Positions 1 to 6,426 of a DNA stretch of 9,750 bases are shown here, piece by piece. Source of the stretch: Chitinophagaceae bacterium (lineage in GTDB: Bacteria; Bacteroidota; Bacteroidia; Chitinophagales; Chitinophagaceae). The stretch covers positions 1-9,750 of the forward strand of contig CANIMM010000098.1 of assembly GCA_947468255.1 (NCBI GenBank), given 5' to 3'. Under the pieces are notes generated by a model. It did not search any database and was not told the origin of the DNA. It saw nothing but the letters and a program-made list of their open reading frames with translations. Numbering within the stretch: the first letter of the stretch is position 1; the number at the start of each line of letters is the position of its first letter. The position numbers were made by a program, and so were the translations under genes.

Positions 1-86
1 AGCACTACAATCAGTGGAATTTTATCAGTTTGCTTAAACTCCTCCACCGACAGCCTGTTTAACTCATCCATGCTCAGTTTTCTCAT
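1..86 (-). CDS. RNA methyltransferase, TrmH/SpoU-like, N-terminal fragment
   Basis: Leftward gene cut by the window edge; only the first 28 codons and part of the 29th are present. From the ATG at 86-84 the reading begins MRKLSMDELNRLSVEEF and continues to IPLIVV without a stop. This N-terminus resembles that of Bacteroidota TrmH-family (SpoU, SPOUT-fold) methyltransferases, in which a short acidic helix precedes a 'PLxVVLDNVRSxxNVG' core; that core lies outside the window. Such enzymes put a 2'-O-methyl group on tRNA or rRNA in the cytoplasm, but neither the substrate nor the catalytic motifs can be judged here. The gene is divergent from mutS. A TAnnTTTG element ends 27 bases upstream of the ATG, which supports this start. 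The assignment rests on recalled similarity of a very short N-terminus, so the family is probable and the exact function open. Confidence 0.68.
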   Translation of the reverse strand, partial: MRKLSMDELNRLSVEEFKQTDKIPLIVV

Positions 87-112
87 AATGAACGTAACCG
101 CTTATTTTAATG

Positions 113-120
113 CAAAAGTA
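113..120 (-). promoter_or_regulatory. Bacteroidota -7 promoter element for the leftward methyltransferase-like gene
   Basis: On the minus strand the bases read TACTTTTG followed by CA, matching the Bacteroidota sigma-70 -7 consensus TAnnTTTG exactly. The element's last base (113) lies 27 positions from the A of the start codon (86), the same offset as the glmM element at 7833-7840. No clear TTTG/TTG -33 box is visible at the usual 17-23 base spacing, so the assignment rests on the -7 match and its position. Confidence 0.55.
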
Positions 121-164
121 ATTCACATCTTTCATAAACCCTTCTTAAAACCTAATAAAGACCG

Positions 165-172
165 TATTTTTG
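165..172 (+). promoter_or_regulatory. Candidate -7 promoter element for mutS (distal)
   Basis: TATTTTTG matches the TAnnTTTG consensus exactly and lies about 130 bases upstream of the mutS ATG. A -33 TTG/TTTG box is not evident at the right distance. If used, it would give a 5' leader of roughly 120 bases. The alternative is the nearer candidate at 232-265. Confidence 0.35.
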
Positions 173-231
173 TTCATAAACTAAATTAATCAATACGGGA
201 AATTAAAATATGAAAAACAACATGAGCTGTA

Positions 232-265
232 TTTGTAATTATAATTAATTGTTACAATACATTTT
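232..265 (+). promoter_or_regulatory. Candidate proximal mutS promoter with a dyad in the spacer
   Basis: TTTG at 232-235 (-33 type) is followed after 22 bases by TACATTTT at 258-265, which fits TAnnTTTG at all but the last position. Overlapping it is an inverted repeat, TTGTAA at 233-238 and TTACAA at 252-257, with a 10-base palindrome AATTATAATT at 237-246 inside it. The dyad could be an operator, but AT-rich intergenic DNA produces such symmetry by chance, so this is a weak call. Confidence 0.3.
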
Positions 266-301
266 TACTTTTTCAAATTTTCAGATTCTAACATTACTAC
301 C

Positions 302-2914
302 ATGGCCAAATCAACCGGAGAAACCCCTTTAATGCAACAACACAATGCCATCAAGGCTAAATACCCTGATGCAATTTTGCTATTTCGGGTAGGGGATTTT
401 TATGAAACATTTGGCCAAGATGCAGTCAATGCCTCTGGTGTGCTAGGAATTACATTAACCAAAAGAAACAATGGAGATGCCAATTCTTCTCAGTTAGCTG
501 GATTCCCCTACCACGCACTGGATACTTATTTGCATAAACTGGTGAAAGCAGGATACCGTGTGGCCATTTGTGATCAATTGGAAGATCCAAAACAGGCAAA
601 AGGAATTGTAAAAAGAGGCGTCACCGAATTGGTCACACCCGGGGTAGCTACCAGTGATAAGTTATTGGAGCATAACAGCAATAATTTTTTGGCCGCCCTT
701 CACTTTAATGAGGATAAGATAGGTATTGCCTTTTTGGATATAAGTACCGGCGAATTTTTTGTTGCCGAAGGTGATCGCGAATACACAGACAAATTACTCC
801 AGAGCCTACAACCTGCTGAAGTAATTTTTCAACGCAACCAACAAAAAAAATTTAAAGAATATTTTGGTGCAAAATTTTTCACCTATGCCTTAGATGAATG
901 GATCTTTGCCGATGCATATGCTACAGAAAGTCTGCTAAAACATTTTGGAACCCACAGCCTAAAAGGCTTTGGAGTAGACAGTTTGCGAGAGGGAACGATA
1001 GCTGCAGGTGCTATCCTGCATTATTTAAAAGATACAGAGCATCCAAATCTAGGTCATATTACCTCCATTCAAAGAATTGATCGGGAAGAACATTTATGGA
1101 TGGACCGTTTCACCATCCGAAATCTAGAATTATTTGGCGGTGGGGATGGCAGCAACACTTTATTGAAAGTGCTGGATAATACCGTTTCGCCGATGGGAGC
1201 CCGCTTATTAAAACGCTGGATGGTACTGCCATTAAATGATAGTATTAAAATAAAAGAACGACTTGATACCGTTGAATATTTTCTGAAAGAAGCAGATATT
1301 CGAAATAAAATTTCGCACCACGTAAAACAGGCCGGTGATGTGGAAAGACTGGTAAGTAAAGTGCCACTAAAAAAAGTAAACCCAAGGGAAGTATTGCAAA
1401 TTGCCAGAGGCTTATTGCAGACTGCTTCCATAAAAGAAATTTGTGCTGGCACCAACAACGACTATTTAAAAAGACTCGGCGATTCACTTAACCCCTGTAA
1501 ACTAATTTTAGAAAAAATAGTTACCCAGATCAATGAAGCACCTCCTGCCCTAGCTTCCAAGGGAGGCGTTATCGCTAATGGAATGAATGAAGAGCTCGAT
1601 GAGCTAAGAAAAATATCCAGCGGAGGAAAAGAATACCTGATAGAACTGCAGCAAAAGGAAGCCTTACTTACCGGCATTTCTTCCTTAAAAATCAGCTTCA
1701 ATAATGTTTTTGGCTATTATTTGGAAGTTACCAATTTACACAAAAGCAAAGTGCCCGAAACATGGATTCGAAAACAAACGCTTGCCAATGCAGAAAGATA
1801 TATTACTCCTGAACTAAAAGTATATGAAGAAAAAATTATAGGTGCCGAAGATAAAATCCTTCTGATAGAAATGCAACTGTTTGAAAAATTATTAAATGAG
1901 TTGCAGGATTATATTGCCCCCATGCAGGTAAATGGACATGTGATGGCTGTATTGGATTGTTTAACTTGTTTTGCAAACAATGCCTTGCAATACCAATACA
2001 AAAAACCTGAAATCAACAATAGCAATATACTGGATATTAAAGACAGTCGTCACCCCGTAATTGAAAGATATTTACCCCCCGGGGAAAGCTATATTTCCAA
2101 TTCAATTTATTTAGACCCATCCACCCAACAGATCATTATTTTAACTGGTCCTAACATGAGTGGGAAGAGTGCAATTCTTCGACAAACAGCACTGATTACC
2201 CTAATGGCACATATGGGAAGTTTTGTGCCGTCAAGCGATGCTAAAATCCCTTTAACGGATAAAATATTCACCCGAGTGGGTGCAAGTGATAATTTGAGTG
2301 GAGGGGAAAGTACTTTTATGGTGGAAATGAATGAAACGGCCAGTATCATCAATAATATTACTTCCCGAAGTTTAATTTTACTCGATGAAATTGGAAGGGG
2401 TACTTCCACCTATGATGGCATCTCTATTGCATGGAGTATTGTAGAATATTTACACCAGTCTGCCAATAGTCCTAAAACCTTATTTGCCACACATTACCAC
2501 GAATTAAACGAACTAGAAAATAAATTACTGCGCGTAAAAAATTATCACGTCACCAATAAGGAGGTTGGAAACAAAATTATTTTTTTACGCAAACTAGCTC
2601 CAGGAGGAAGTGTGCACAGTTTTGGTATTCATGTGGCAAGAATGGCGGGAATGCCCCCGAGTTTGATAGAACGTGCTAATGAAGTTTTATTACAATTGGA
2701 ACAAAGTAGGAATAATCGCCAAGACAATAAGGGTGATAGTTTGGATGAGAAAATACAACAACTCATTATACCAAAAATGCAACTCAGTATTTTTGATGCA
2801 CACTCTGCCACATTTGAAGAAATCAGAACCCTGCTAAATGCGGTAGACATCAACCGTTTAACACCCGTTGAAGCATTATTGAAACTGCAGGAAGTAAAAG
2901 CGAAGGTCAAATAA
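302..2914 (+). CDS. mutS: DNA mismatch repair protein MutS
   Basis: Cytoplasmic ATPase that recognises mismatches and small insertion/deletion loops and recruits MutL. At 870 residues it is close to the usual size (E. coli MutS has 853) and intact. The mismatch-contacting F-x-E motif is F33-Y34-E35 in a GDFYETF context within domain I. Connector, lever and clamp regions fill roughly residues 120-570. The ATPase domain has Walker A GPNMSGKS (616-623), a SGGESTFMVEM signature segment, Walker B LLDEIGRGTS with D695-E696, and the FATHYHEL switch segment (728-735). The tail carries QLSIF (827-831), a good match to the beta-clamp-binding pentapeptide, and an INRLTPVEALLKL segment like the C-terminal oligomerisation helix. 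The ATG at 302 is chosen because the conserved N-terminus starts at once; there is no Shine-Dalgarno sequence, as is common in Bacteroidota. No mutL is adjacent. The following secreted-protein gene starts 74 bases later on the same strand. Confidence 0.98.
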   Translation: MAKSTGETPLMQQHNAIKAKYPDAILLFRVGDFYETFGQDAVNASGVLGITLTKRNNGDANSSQLAGFPYHALDTYLHKLVKAGYRVAICDQLEDPKQAKGIVKRGVTELVTPGVATSDKLLEHNSNNFLAALHFNEDKIGIAFLDISTGEFFVAEGDREYTDKLLQSLQPAEVIFQRNQQKKFKEYFGAKFFTYALDEWIFADAYATESLLKHFGTHSLKGFGVDSLREGTIAAGAILHYLKDTEHPNLGHITSIQRIDREEHLWMDRFTIRNLELFGGGDGSNTLLKVLDNTVSPMGARLLKRWMVLPLNDSIKIKERLDTVEYFLKEADIRNKISHHVKQAGDVERLVSKVPLKKVNPREVLQIARGLLQTASIKEICAGTNNDYLKRLGDSLNPCKLILEKIVTQINEAPPALASKGGVIANGMNEELDELRKISSGGKEYLIELQQKEALLTGISSLKISFNNVFGYYLEVTNLHKSKVPETWIRKQTLANAERYITPELKVYEEKIIGAEDKILLIEMQLFEKLLNELQDYIAPMQVNGHVMAVLDCLTCFANNALQYQYKKPEINNSNILDIKDSRHPVIERYLPPGESYISNSIYLDPSTQQIIILTGPNMSGKSAILRQTALITLMAHMGSFVPSSDAKIPLTDKIFTRVGASDNLSGGESTFMVEMNETASIINNITSRSLILLDEIGRGTSTYDGISIAWSIVEYLHQSANSPKTLFATHYHELNELENKLLRVKNYHVTNKEVGNKIIFLRKLAPGGSVHSFGIHVARMAGMPPSLIERANEVLLQLEQSRNNRQDNKGDSLDEKIQQLIIPKMQLSIFDAHSATFEEIRTLLNAVDINRLTPVEALLKLQEVKAKVK

Positions 2915-2988
2915 ACACTGATGTCAATAGAACACCCGCATTATTATAGCTAATTTAGGGGTTAATAATTTACCTTTACTACCATCAT

Positions 2989-5016
2989 ATGATTAGTAAT
3001 AAGAAAATATTAATATACGTATTGTTATTTTTTCTTTCAAGGAATAGCTTTTCACAAACTGTCTGCAATGGCCTTGGACAAAATCCACAAACCGCATTTC
3101 CAGTTTGTGGTACCGACACTTTCAAAATGGCATCTGTTCCCATCTGTGGCGACAGACTAGTACCTGGCCCCTGCACAGCCTCTCAGGTAACAGATAAAAA
3201 TCCATACTGGTATAAATTCACCTGCTTTTCTGCAGGAACCTTAGGTTTTTTAATTAAGCCCAACACCTTTTCCGATGATTACGACTGGCAATTATTTGAT
3301 GTAACAAACCGTAATCCTGCAGACATTTATATTGATTCGAGTCTTTTTGTATCCTGTAACTGGTCTGGTGAACCAGGTAACACAGGCGCATCGGCAGCAG
3401 GTACTTTAACCGCTGTTTGCGGATCTACAGGTACTGGTCCAGCCTTGCCCCTTTTTAGCAAAATGCCCTCCCTACTGCTAGGGCATAATTATCTGTTGCT
3501 GATCAGTCATTTTAGCGATTCACAAAGTGGCTATTCATTGTCCTTTGGCGGTGGAAGCGCCAACATTACCGACCCTATAATTCCCAACTTACTTAAAGCC
3601 AGGGCAGCTTGCGATGGTAGCAGCATTTCTGTAAAACTGAATAAGAAAATGAAGTGTAGTAGTCTGGCAGCCGATGGATCTGATTTTAGTATCTCCCCTG
3701 CTATTGCCCCCATCATCAAAGCAGAAGGAATTGGATGCAGTACAGGATTTGATATGGACTCAGTAGTACTTACCCTTGGAGGAATCGTACCCCCTGGCAA
3801 TTACACGATTCGCATTGAAACAGGCACTGATGGAAATAATTTATTAGACAATTGTGATCGTGGATTTCCCACCGGGCAAACACTGCCTGTAACCGTATAT
3901 CCATTAACTCCCACCCCCATGGATAGCATTTCAAAAATAGGTTGTGCACCTCAAGTGCTGGAGCTAGTTTTTAAAGACCCCATGTTTTGTACTTCCATCG
4001 CAGCGGATGGGAGTGACTTTTTCATTACAGGCACCCATCCCGTATCAATAGCAGCTGCAACAGGTGTTTGTAGCGCAAATGGCCTAAGCCAGCTAGTTAG
4101 AGTAAGCTTATCAACTCCCATTCAACAAGCAGGTACTTATCAAATTAAACTCAAAAATGGTACTGATGGCAATACGATCATCAATGAATGCGGCGTACCA
4201 ACTATTGCAGGGGCAATGCTTCAATTTATCACATCCGATACGGTTTGCGCAGACTTCAGTACTAAATTACGACCGGGTTGTTTGACGGATACAATTGACT
4301 ATTTGCATGATGGAAAAAATGGAGTAAACAGTTGGAACTGGAGTTTTGAAAATAACCTTAGCAGTACCTTAAAAGGAACTACGGTGATCTTTTCAACCTA
4401 TGGACAAAAGCGTGCTACCCTTATTGTTACCAATGGGACTTGCCCTGATACCTCCTCCTCCACAATCACACTGACCAGTAACAAAGTAACTGCGGCCTTT
4501 GAATCGACTGCAGTTGTTTGTCCGGGTGACCCCGCCCTATTTATTGACAAAAGTACCGGAGCAGTCACAAGCTGGGAATGGAACTTTGGAAACGGCAACA
4601 CAAGCTTGCTGAATATCCCACCGCTCCAATCTTACCCTTCTTCCAATTCTATTAAAAATATTCCTGTACAACTCATTGTGAAAAATATTGCCGGATGCCC
4701 AGATACCACCATAAAGAACATTCAGGTAATTGGCAACTGCTATATCGCAGTTCCAAAAGCATTTTCGCCCAACAACGATGGACTGAATGATTTCCTTTAT
4801 CCTACCAATGCCTACAAAGCAAAGGAACTTCTGTTTAAAGTTTTTAACCGATTTGGACAACTAGTTTTTGAAACCCAAAACTGGAATATCAAATGGGATG
4901 GGACTTATAAGGGTTATCCGCAGGATCCTGGCACATTTGTTTGGATCTTACAGTACATCCATATTGACACTGGTAAGCGCATTGAATTAAAAGGCAGTAC
5001 TGTTTTAATTCGATAA
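2989..5016 (+). CDS. Secreted multidomain protein with Ig-like repeats, PKD-like domains and a type B T9SS sorting domain
   Basis: Protein of 675 residues with no specific function recognised. Residues 1-22 form a signal peptide: lysines at 5-6, hydrophobic core IYVLLFFL, likely cleavage after SFS22 before Gln23. Residues about 27-195 form a cysteine-containing module (PYWYKFTCF, GTLGFLI, DDYDWQLFDV, SCNWSG) of a kind seen in Bacteroidota secreted proteins. Two Ig-like repeats follow, about 196-305 and 306-418, sharing AADGSDF and GTDGN and four equally spaced cysteines. Two PKD-like domains lie at about 420-499 (SWNWSF) and 500-584 (SWEWNFGNG). Residues 587-675 are a gliding-motility-associated C-terminal domain (VPKAFSPNNDGLND, FNRFGQLVFE, WDGTYKG, GTFVWIL), which in known proteins directs type IX secretion, often with surface attachment. 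No enzymatic motif is visible, so an adhesin or structural surface role is inferred. The nearest ATG to the signal peptide is used; no convincing promoter is seen, and read-through from mutS is possible. Confidence 0.9.
   Translation: MISNKKILIYVLLFFLSRNSFSQTVCNGLGQNPQTAFPVCGTDTFKMASVPICGDRLVPGPCTASQVTDKNPYWYKFTCFSAGTLGFLIKPNTFSDDYDWQLFDVTNRNPADIYIDSSLFVSCNWSGEPGNTGASAAGTLTAVCGSTGTGPALPLFSKMPSLLLGHNYLLLISHFSDSQSGYSLSFGGGSANITDPIIPNLLKARAACDGSSISVKLNKKMKCSSLAADGSDFSISPAIAPIIKAEGIGCSTGFDMDSVVLTLGGIVPPGNYTIRIETGTDGNNLLDNCDRGFPTGQTLPVTVYPLTPTPMDSISKIGCAPQVLELVFKDPMFCTSIAADGSDFFITGTHPVSIAAATGVCSANGLSQLVRVSLSTPIQQAGTYQIKLKNGTDGNTIINECGVPTIAGAMLQFITSDTVCADFSTKLRPGCLTDTIDYLHDGKNGVNSWNWSFENNLSSTLKGTTVIFSTYGQKRATLIVTNGTCPDTSSSTITLTSNKVTAAFESTAVVCPGDPALFIDKSTGAVTSWEWNFGNGNTSLLNIPPLQSYPSSNSIKNIPVQLIVKNIAGCPDTTIKNIQVIGNCYIAVPKAFSPNNDGLNDFLYPTNAYKAKELLFKVFNRFGQLVFETQNWNIKWDGTYKGYPQDPGTFVWILQYIHIDTGKRIELKGSTVLIR
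4984..5011 (+). repeat. Inverted repeat at the 3' end of the secreted-protein gene
   Basis: Perfect 9-base arms GAATTAAAA (4984-4992) and TTTTAATTC (5003-5011) enclose 10 bases that contain the palindrome CAGTACTG. The right arm ends just before the stop codon (5014-5016), and an A-run rather than a T-run follows. The hairpin may protect the mRNA end or contribute to termination. It is also within coding sequence, so it may simply reflect codons. Confidence 0.35.
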
Positions 5017-5030
5017 AAAATTACTAGATT

Positions 5031-5061
5031 TAAAATGGAATTGAAAAGGAGATTCATTTTA
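5031..5061. terminator. Weak AT-rich hairpin between convergent genes, possible terminator
   Basis: TAAAATG plus AAT (5031-5041, one unpaired G at 5038) pairs with ATT plus CATTTTA (5052-5061) around a 10-base loop, giving a 10-base-pair stem. It lies in the 141-base gap between the convergent secreted-protein and cysteine desulfurase genes, where a bidirectional terminator is expected. The stem is AT-rich and lacks a long T-run, so termination strength is doubtful. The rest of the gap shows nothing recognisable. Confidence 0.3.
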
Positions 5062-5157
5062 TAGGTAGGTAAAAAAGGTATACATTCAACTGTACAATCG
5101 GCAGCAATCTATAAGCCAAGGAAATCAATCCCAAAAGACTAGCCATTGGCATCCACA

Positions 5158-6285
5158 TTAAATTAATCGCTTCAACATCGCTACTACCCTATCAATTTCT
5201 TCTGTGGTATTGTGTTTGCTAAAACTAAACCGAATAGCTATCTGATTCGGATCGGTATTGATAGCCCGGATTACATGACTTCCTTGATCAGCTCCTGAGG
5301 CGCAGGCACTTCCACCGCTAGCACAGATATGATGGATATCCAAGTTGAATAACAACATTTCAGATTTTTCAGATACCGGAAAGCTTACATTCAAAATAGT
5401 ATAGAGGCTTTTTTCAAACACATCGCCATTAAAATTAATTCCAGGAATGTTTTTTTTCAACGCTTCATACATATACAACTTTAATGAATGGATGGAGGTA
5501 CGATCTGCTTCAAATCCTGCAGTAGCAATTTCCAACGCTTTAGCAAGCCCTACAATTCCATAGATATTTTCAGTTCCAGCCCGCATATTTCTTTCCTGCC
5601 CACCACCATGGATGAATGGCTGGATCCGCATATTCTCATTGATATATAAAATTCCCACCCCTTTTGGTCCATGGAATTTATGTGCTGACGCTGTTATAAA
5701 ATGCACCGGCGTATTTCGCAAATCAAAAGGTAAATGCCCAACTGTTTGTACAGTATCACTGTGAAAAACTGCATTGTACAAATTACATAGATTTCCAACT
5801 GCATGAATATCCAACATATTGCCAATCTCATTATTGGCATGCATTAGCGTTACCAATGTTTTGACGGAAGATTCGGACAATAATTTTTCAAGATCCTCCA
5901 AATCAATATGTCCATTGGGCAACAATTTTACATAACTCACTGCTGCCTTTCCTGCATTAATCAAATATTCTACTGCATGGGATACAGCATGGTGCTCTAT
6001 TTCAGAGGTAATGATATGCTTACATCCCAAATCCCTCACTGCTGAAAAAATAGCGGTATTGCTGCTCTCGGTTCCTCCACTGGTAAAAAATATTTCTGCA
6101 GGATGCGCATTTACAATTTTGGCTACCGATTTTCTTGCCTGCTCAATGGCCATTCTTGTTTCCCGACCATAAGAATAAATAGAAGAAGGGTTGCCAAATT
6201 TTTCTGTCAAAAAAGGCATCATCGCTTCTAGTACCAATGGGTCAAGAGAAGTAGTAGCGGCATTATCAAGGTAAATTCTATTCAT
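5158..6285 (-). CDS. Cysteine desulfurase, NifS/IscS type
   Basis: PLP-dependent enzyme that takes sulfur from L-cysteine, giving alanine and an enzyme persulfide for Fe-S cluster assembly or tRNA thiolation. The 375 residues match the class V aminotransferase fold and group I (NifS/IscS) proteins. The N-terminus has IYLDNAATT (4-12) and FGNPSS (30-35). PLP contacts are T72 in SGGTESSN, H98 in EHHAV, D177 and Q180 in HSDTVQTVG, and the Schiff-base lysine K203 in SAHKFHGPKG. The persulfide cysteine is C328 in GGSACASG, followed by ADQGSHVIRA; C321 lies seven residues earlier. RAGTEN (235-240) is the usual conserved segment. The ATG at 6285 is chosen because the conserved N-terminus begins there. 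No iscU, iscA or suf gene adjoins it, so its acceptor is unknown; iscS or nifS would both be reasonable names. It lies 141 bases downstream of glmM on the same strand. Confidence 0.93.
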   Translation of the reverse strand: MNRIYLDNAATTSLDPLVLEAMMPFLTEKFGNPSSIYSYGRETRMAIEQARKSVAKIVNAHPAEIFFTSGGTESSNTAIFSAVRDLGCKHIITSEIEHHAVSHAVEYLINAGKAAVSYVKLLPNGHIDLEDLEKLLSESSVKTLVTLMHANNEIGNMLDIHAVGNLCNLYNAVFHSDTVQTVGHLPFDLRNTPVHFITASAHKFHGPKGVGILYINENMRIQPFIHGGGQERNMRAGTENIYGIVGLAKALEIATAGFEADRTSIHSLKLYMYEALKKNIPGINFNGDVFEKSLYTILNVSFPVSEKSEMLLFNLDIHHICASGGSACASGADQGSHVIRAINTDPNQIAIRFSFSKHNTTEEIDRVVAMLKRLI

Positions 6286-6290
6286 ATTTG

Positions 6291-6306
6291 CCCCAACTTA
6301 TCGGGG
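6291..6306 (-). promoter_or_regulatory. Small GC hairpin just upstream of the cysteine desulfurase start
   Basis: CCCC and GGGG arms (4 base pairs, 8-base loop) stand out in an AT-rich leader. In the transcript the GGGG arm ends five bases before the AUG, so folding could limit ribosome access. The stem is short and no partner regulator is known, so function is speculative. Confidence 0.25.
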
Positions 6307-6361
6307 ATTGGTAACTCTATATTTTAAAACATCATTGCTCTAAAATAAAAATTCAGTATTA

Positions 6362-6395
6362 AAAAATTAGCAAAAGCATCTTTCAGCCCTCCAAA
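6362..6395 (-). promoter_or_regulatory. Candidate promoter for the cysteine desulfurase gene
   Basis: On the minus strand TTTG (6395-6392) is followed after 22 bases by TAATTTTT (6369-6362), matching TAnnTTTG except at the last base. The spacing equals that of the proximal mutS candidate. The leader would be about 70 bases and would include the GC hairpin near the start codon. Confidence 0.35.
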
Positions 6396-6412
6396 TAACA
6401 ATCTATTTGTTA
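6396..6412. repeat. Inverted repeat between glmM and the cysteine desulfurase gene
   Basis: TAACAA (6396-6401) and TTGTTA (6407-6412) are perfect 6-base arms around a 5-base loop. The repeat sits 14 bases past the glmM stop and directly upstream of the candidate -33 box of the next gene. It could be a weak glmM terminator stem or an operator. A clear T-run is absent, so it is reported as a repeat only. Confidence 0.3.
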
Positions 6413-6426
6413 GTCGATCTAGGCGC

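Noticed and set aside
210..248. Tiny 12-codon reading frame (MKNNMSCICNYN) in the mutS upstream region
   Set aside because: Far too short, no ribosome binding signal or homology, and it overlaps promoter-like sequence; chance reading is the simplest explanation.
1069..1458. Open frame of 129 codons on the minus strand inside mutS
   Set aside because: Antisense to the conserved MutS core, with no promoter or family resemblance; a shadow frame.
2940..2969. ATTATTA/TAATAAT inverted repeat after mutS as a terminator
   Set aside because: Only A and T in the arms, a 16-base loop and no T-run; too weak to call a terminator.
2971..2978. TACCTTTA as a -7 element for the secreted-protein gene
   Set aside because: It misses the final G, and the transcription start would fall almost on the ATG; no -33 box is visible.
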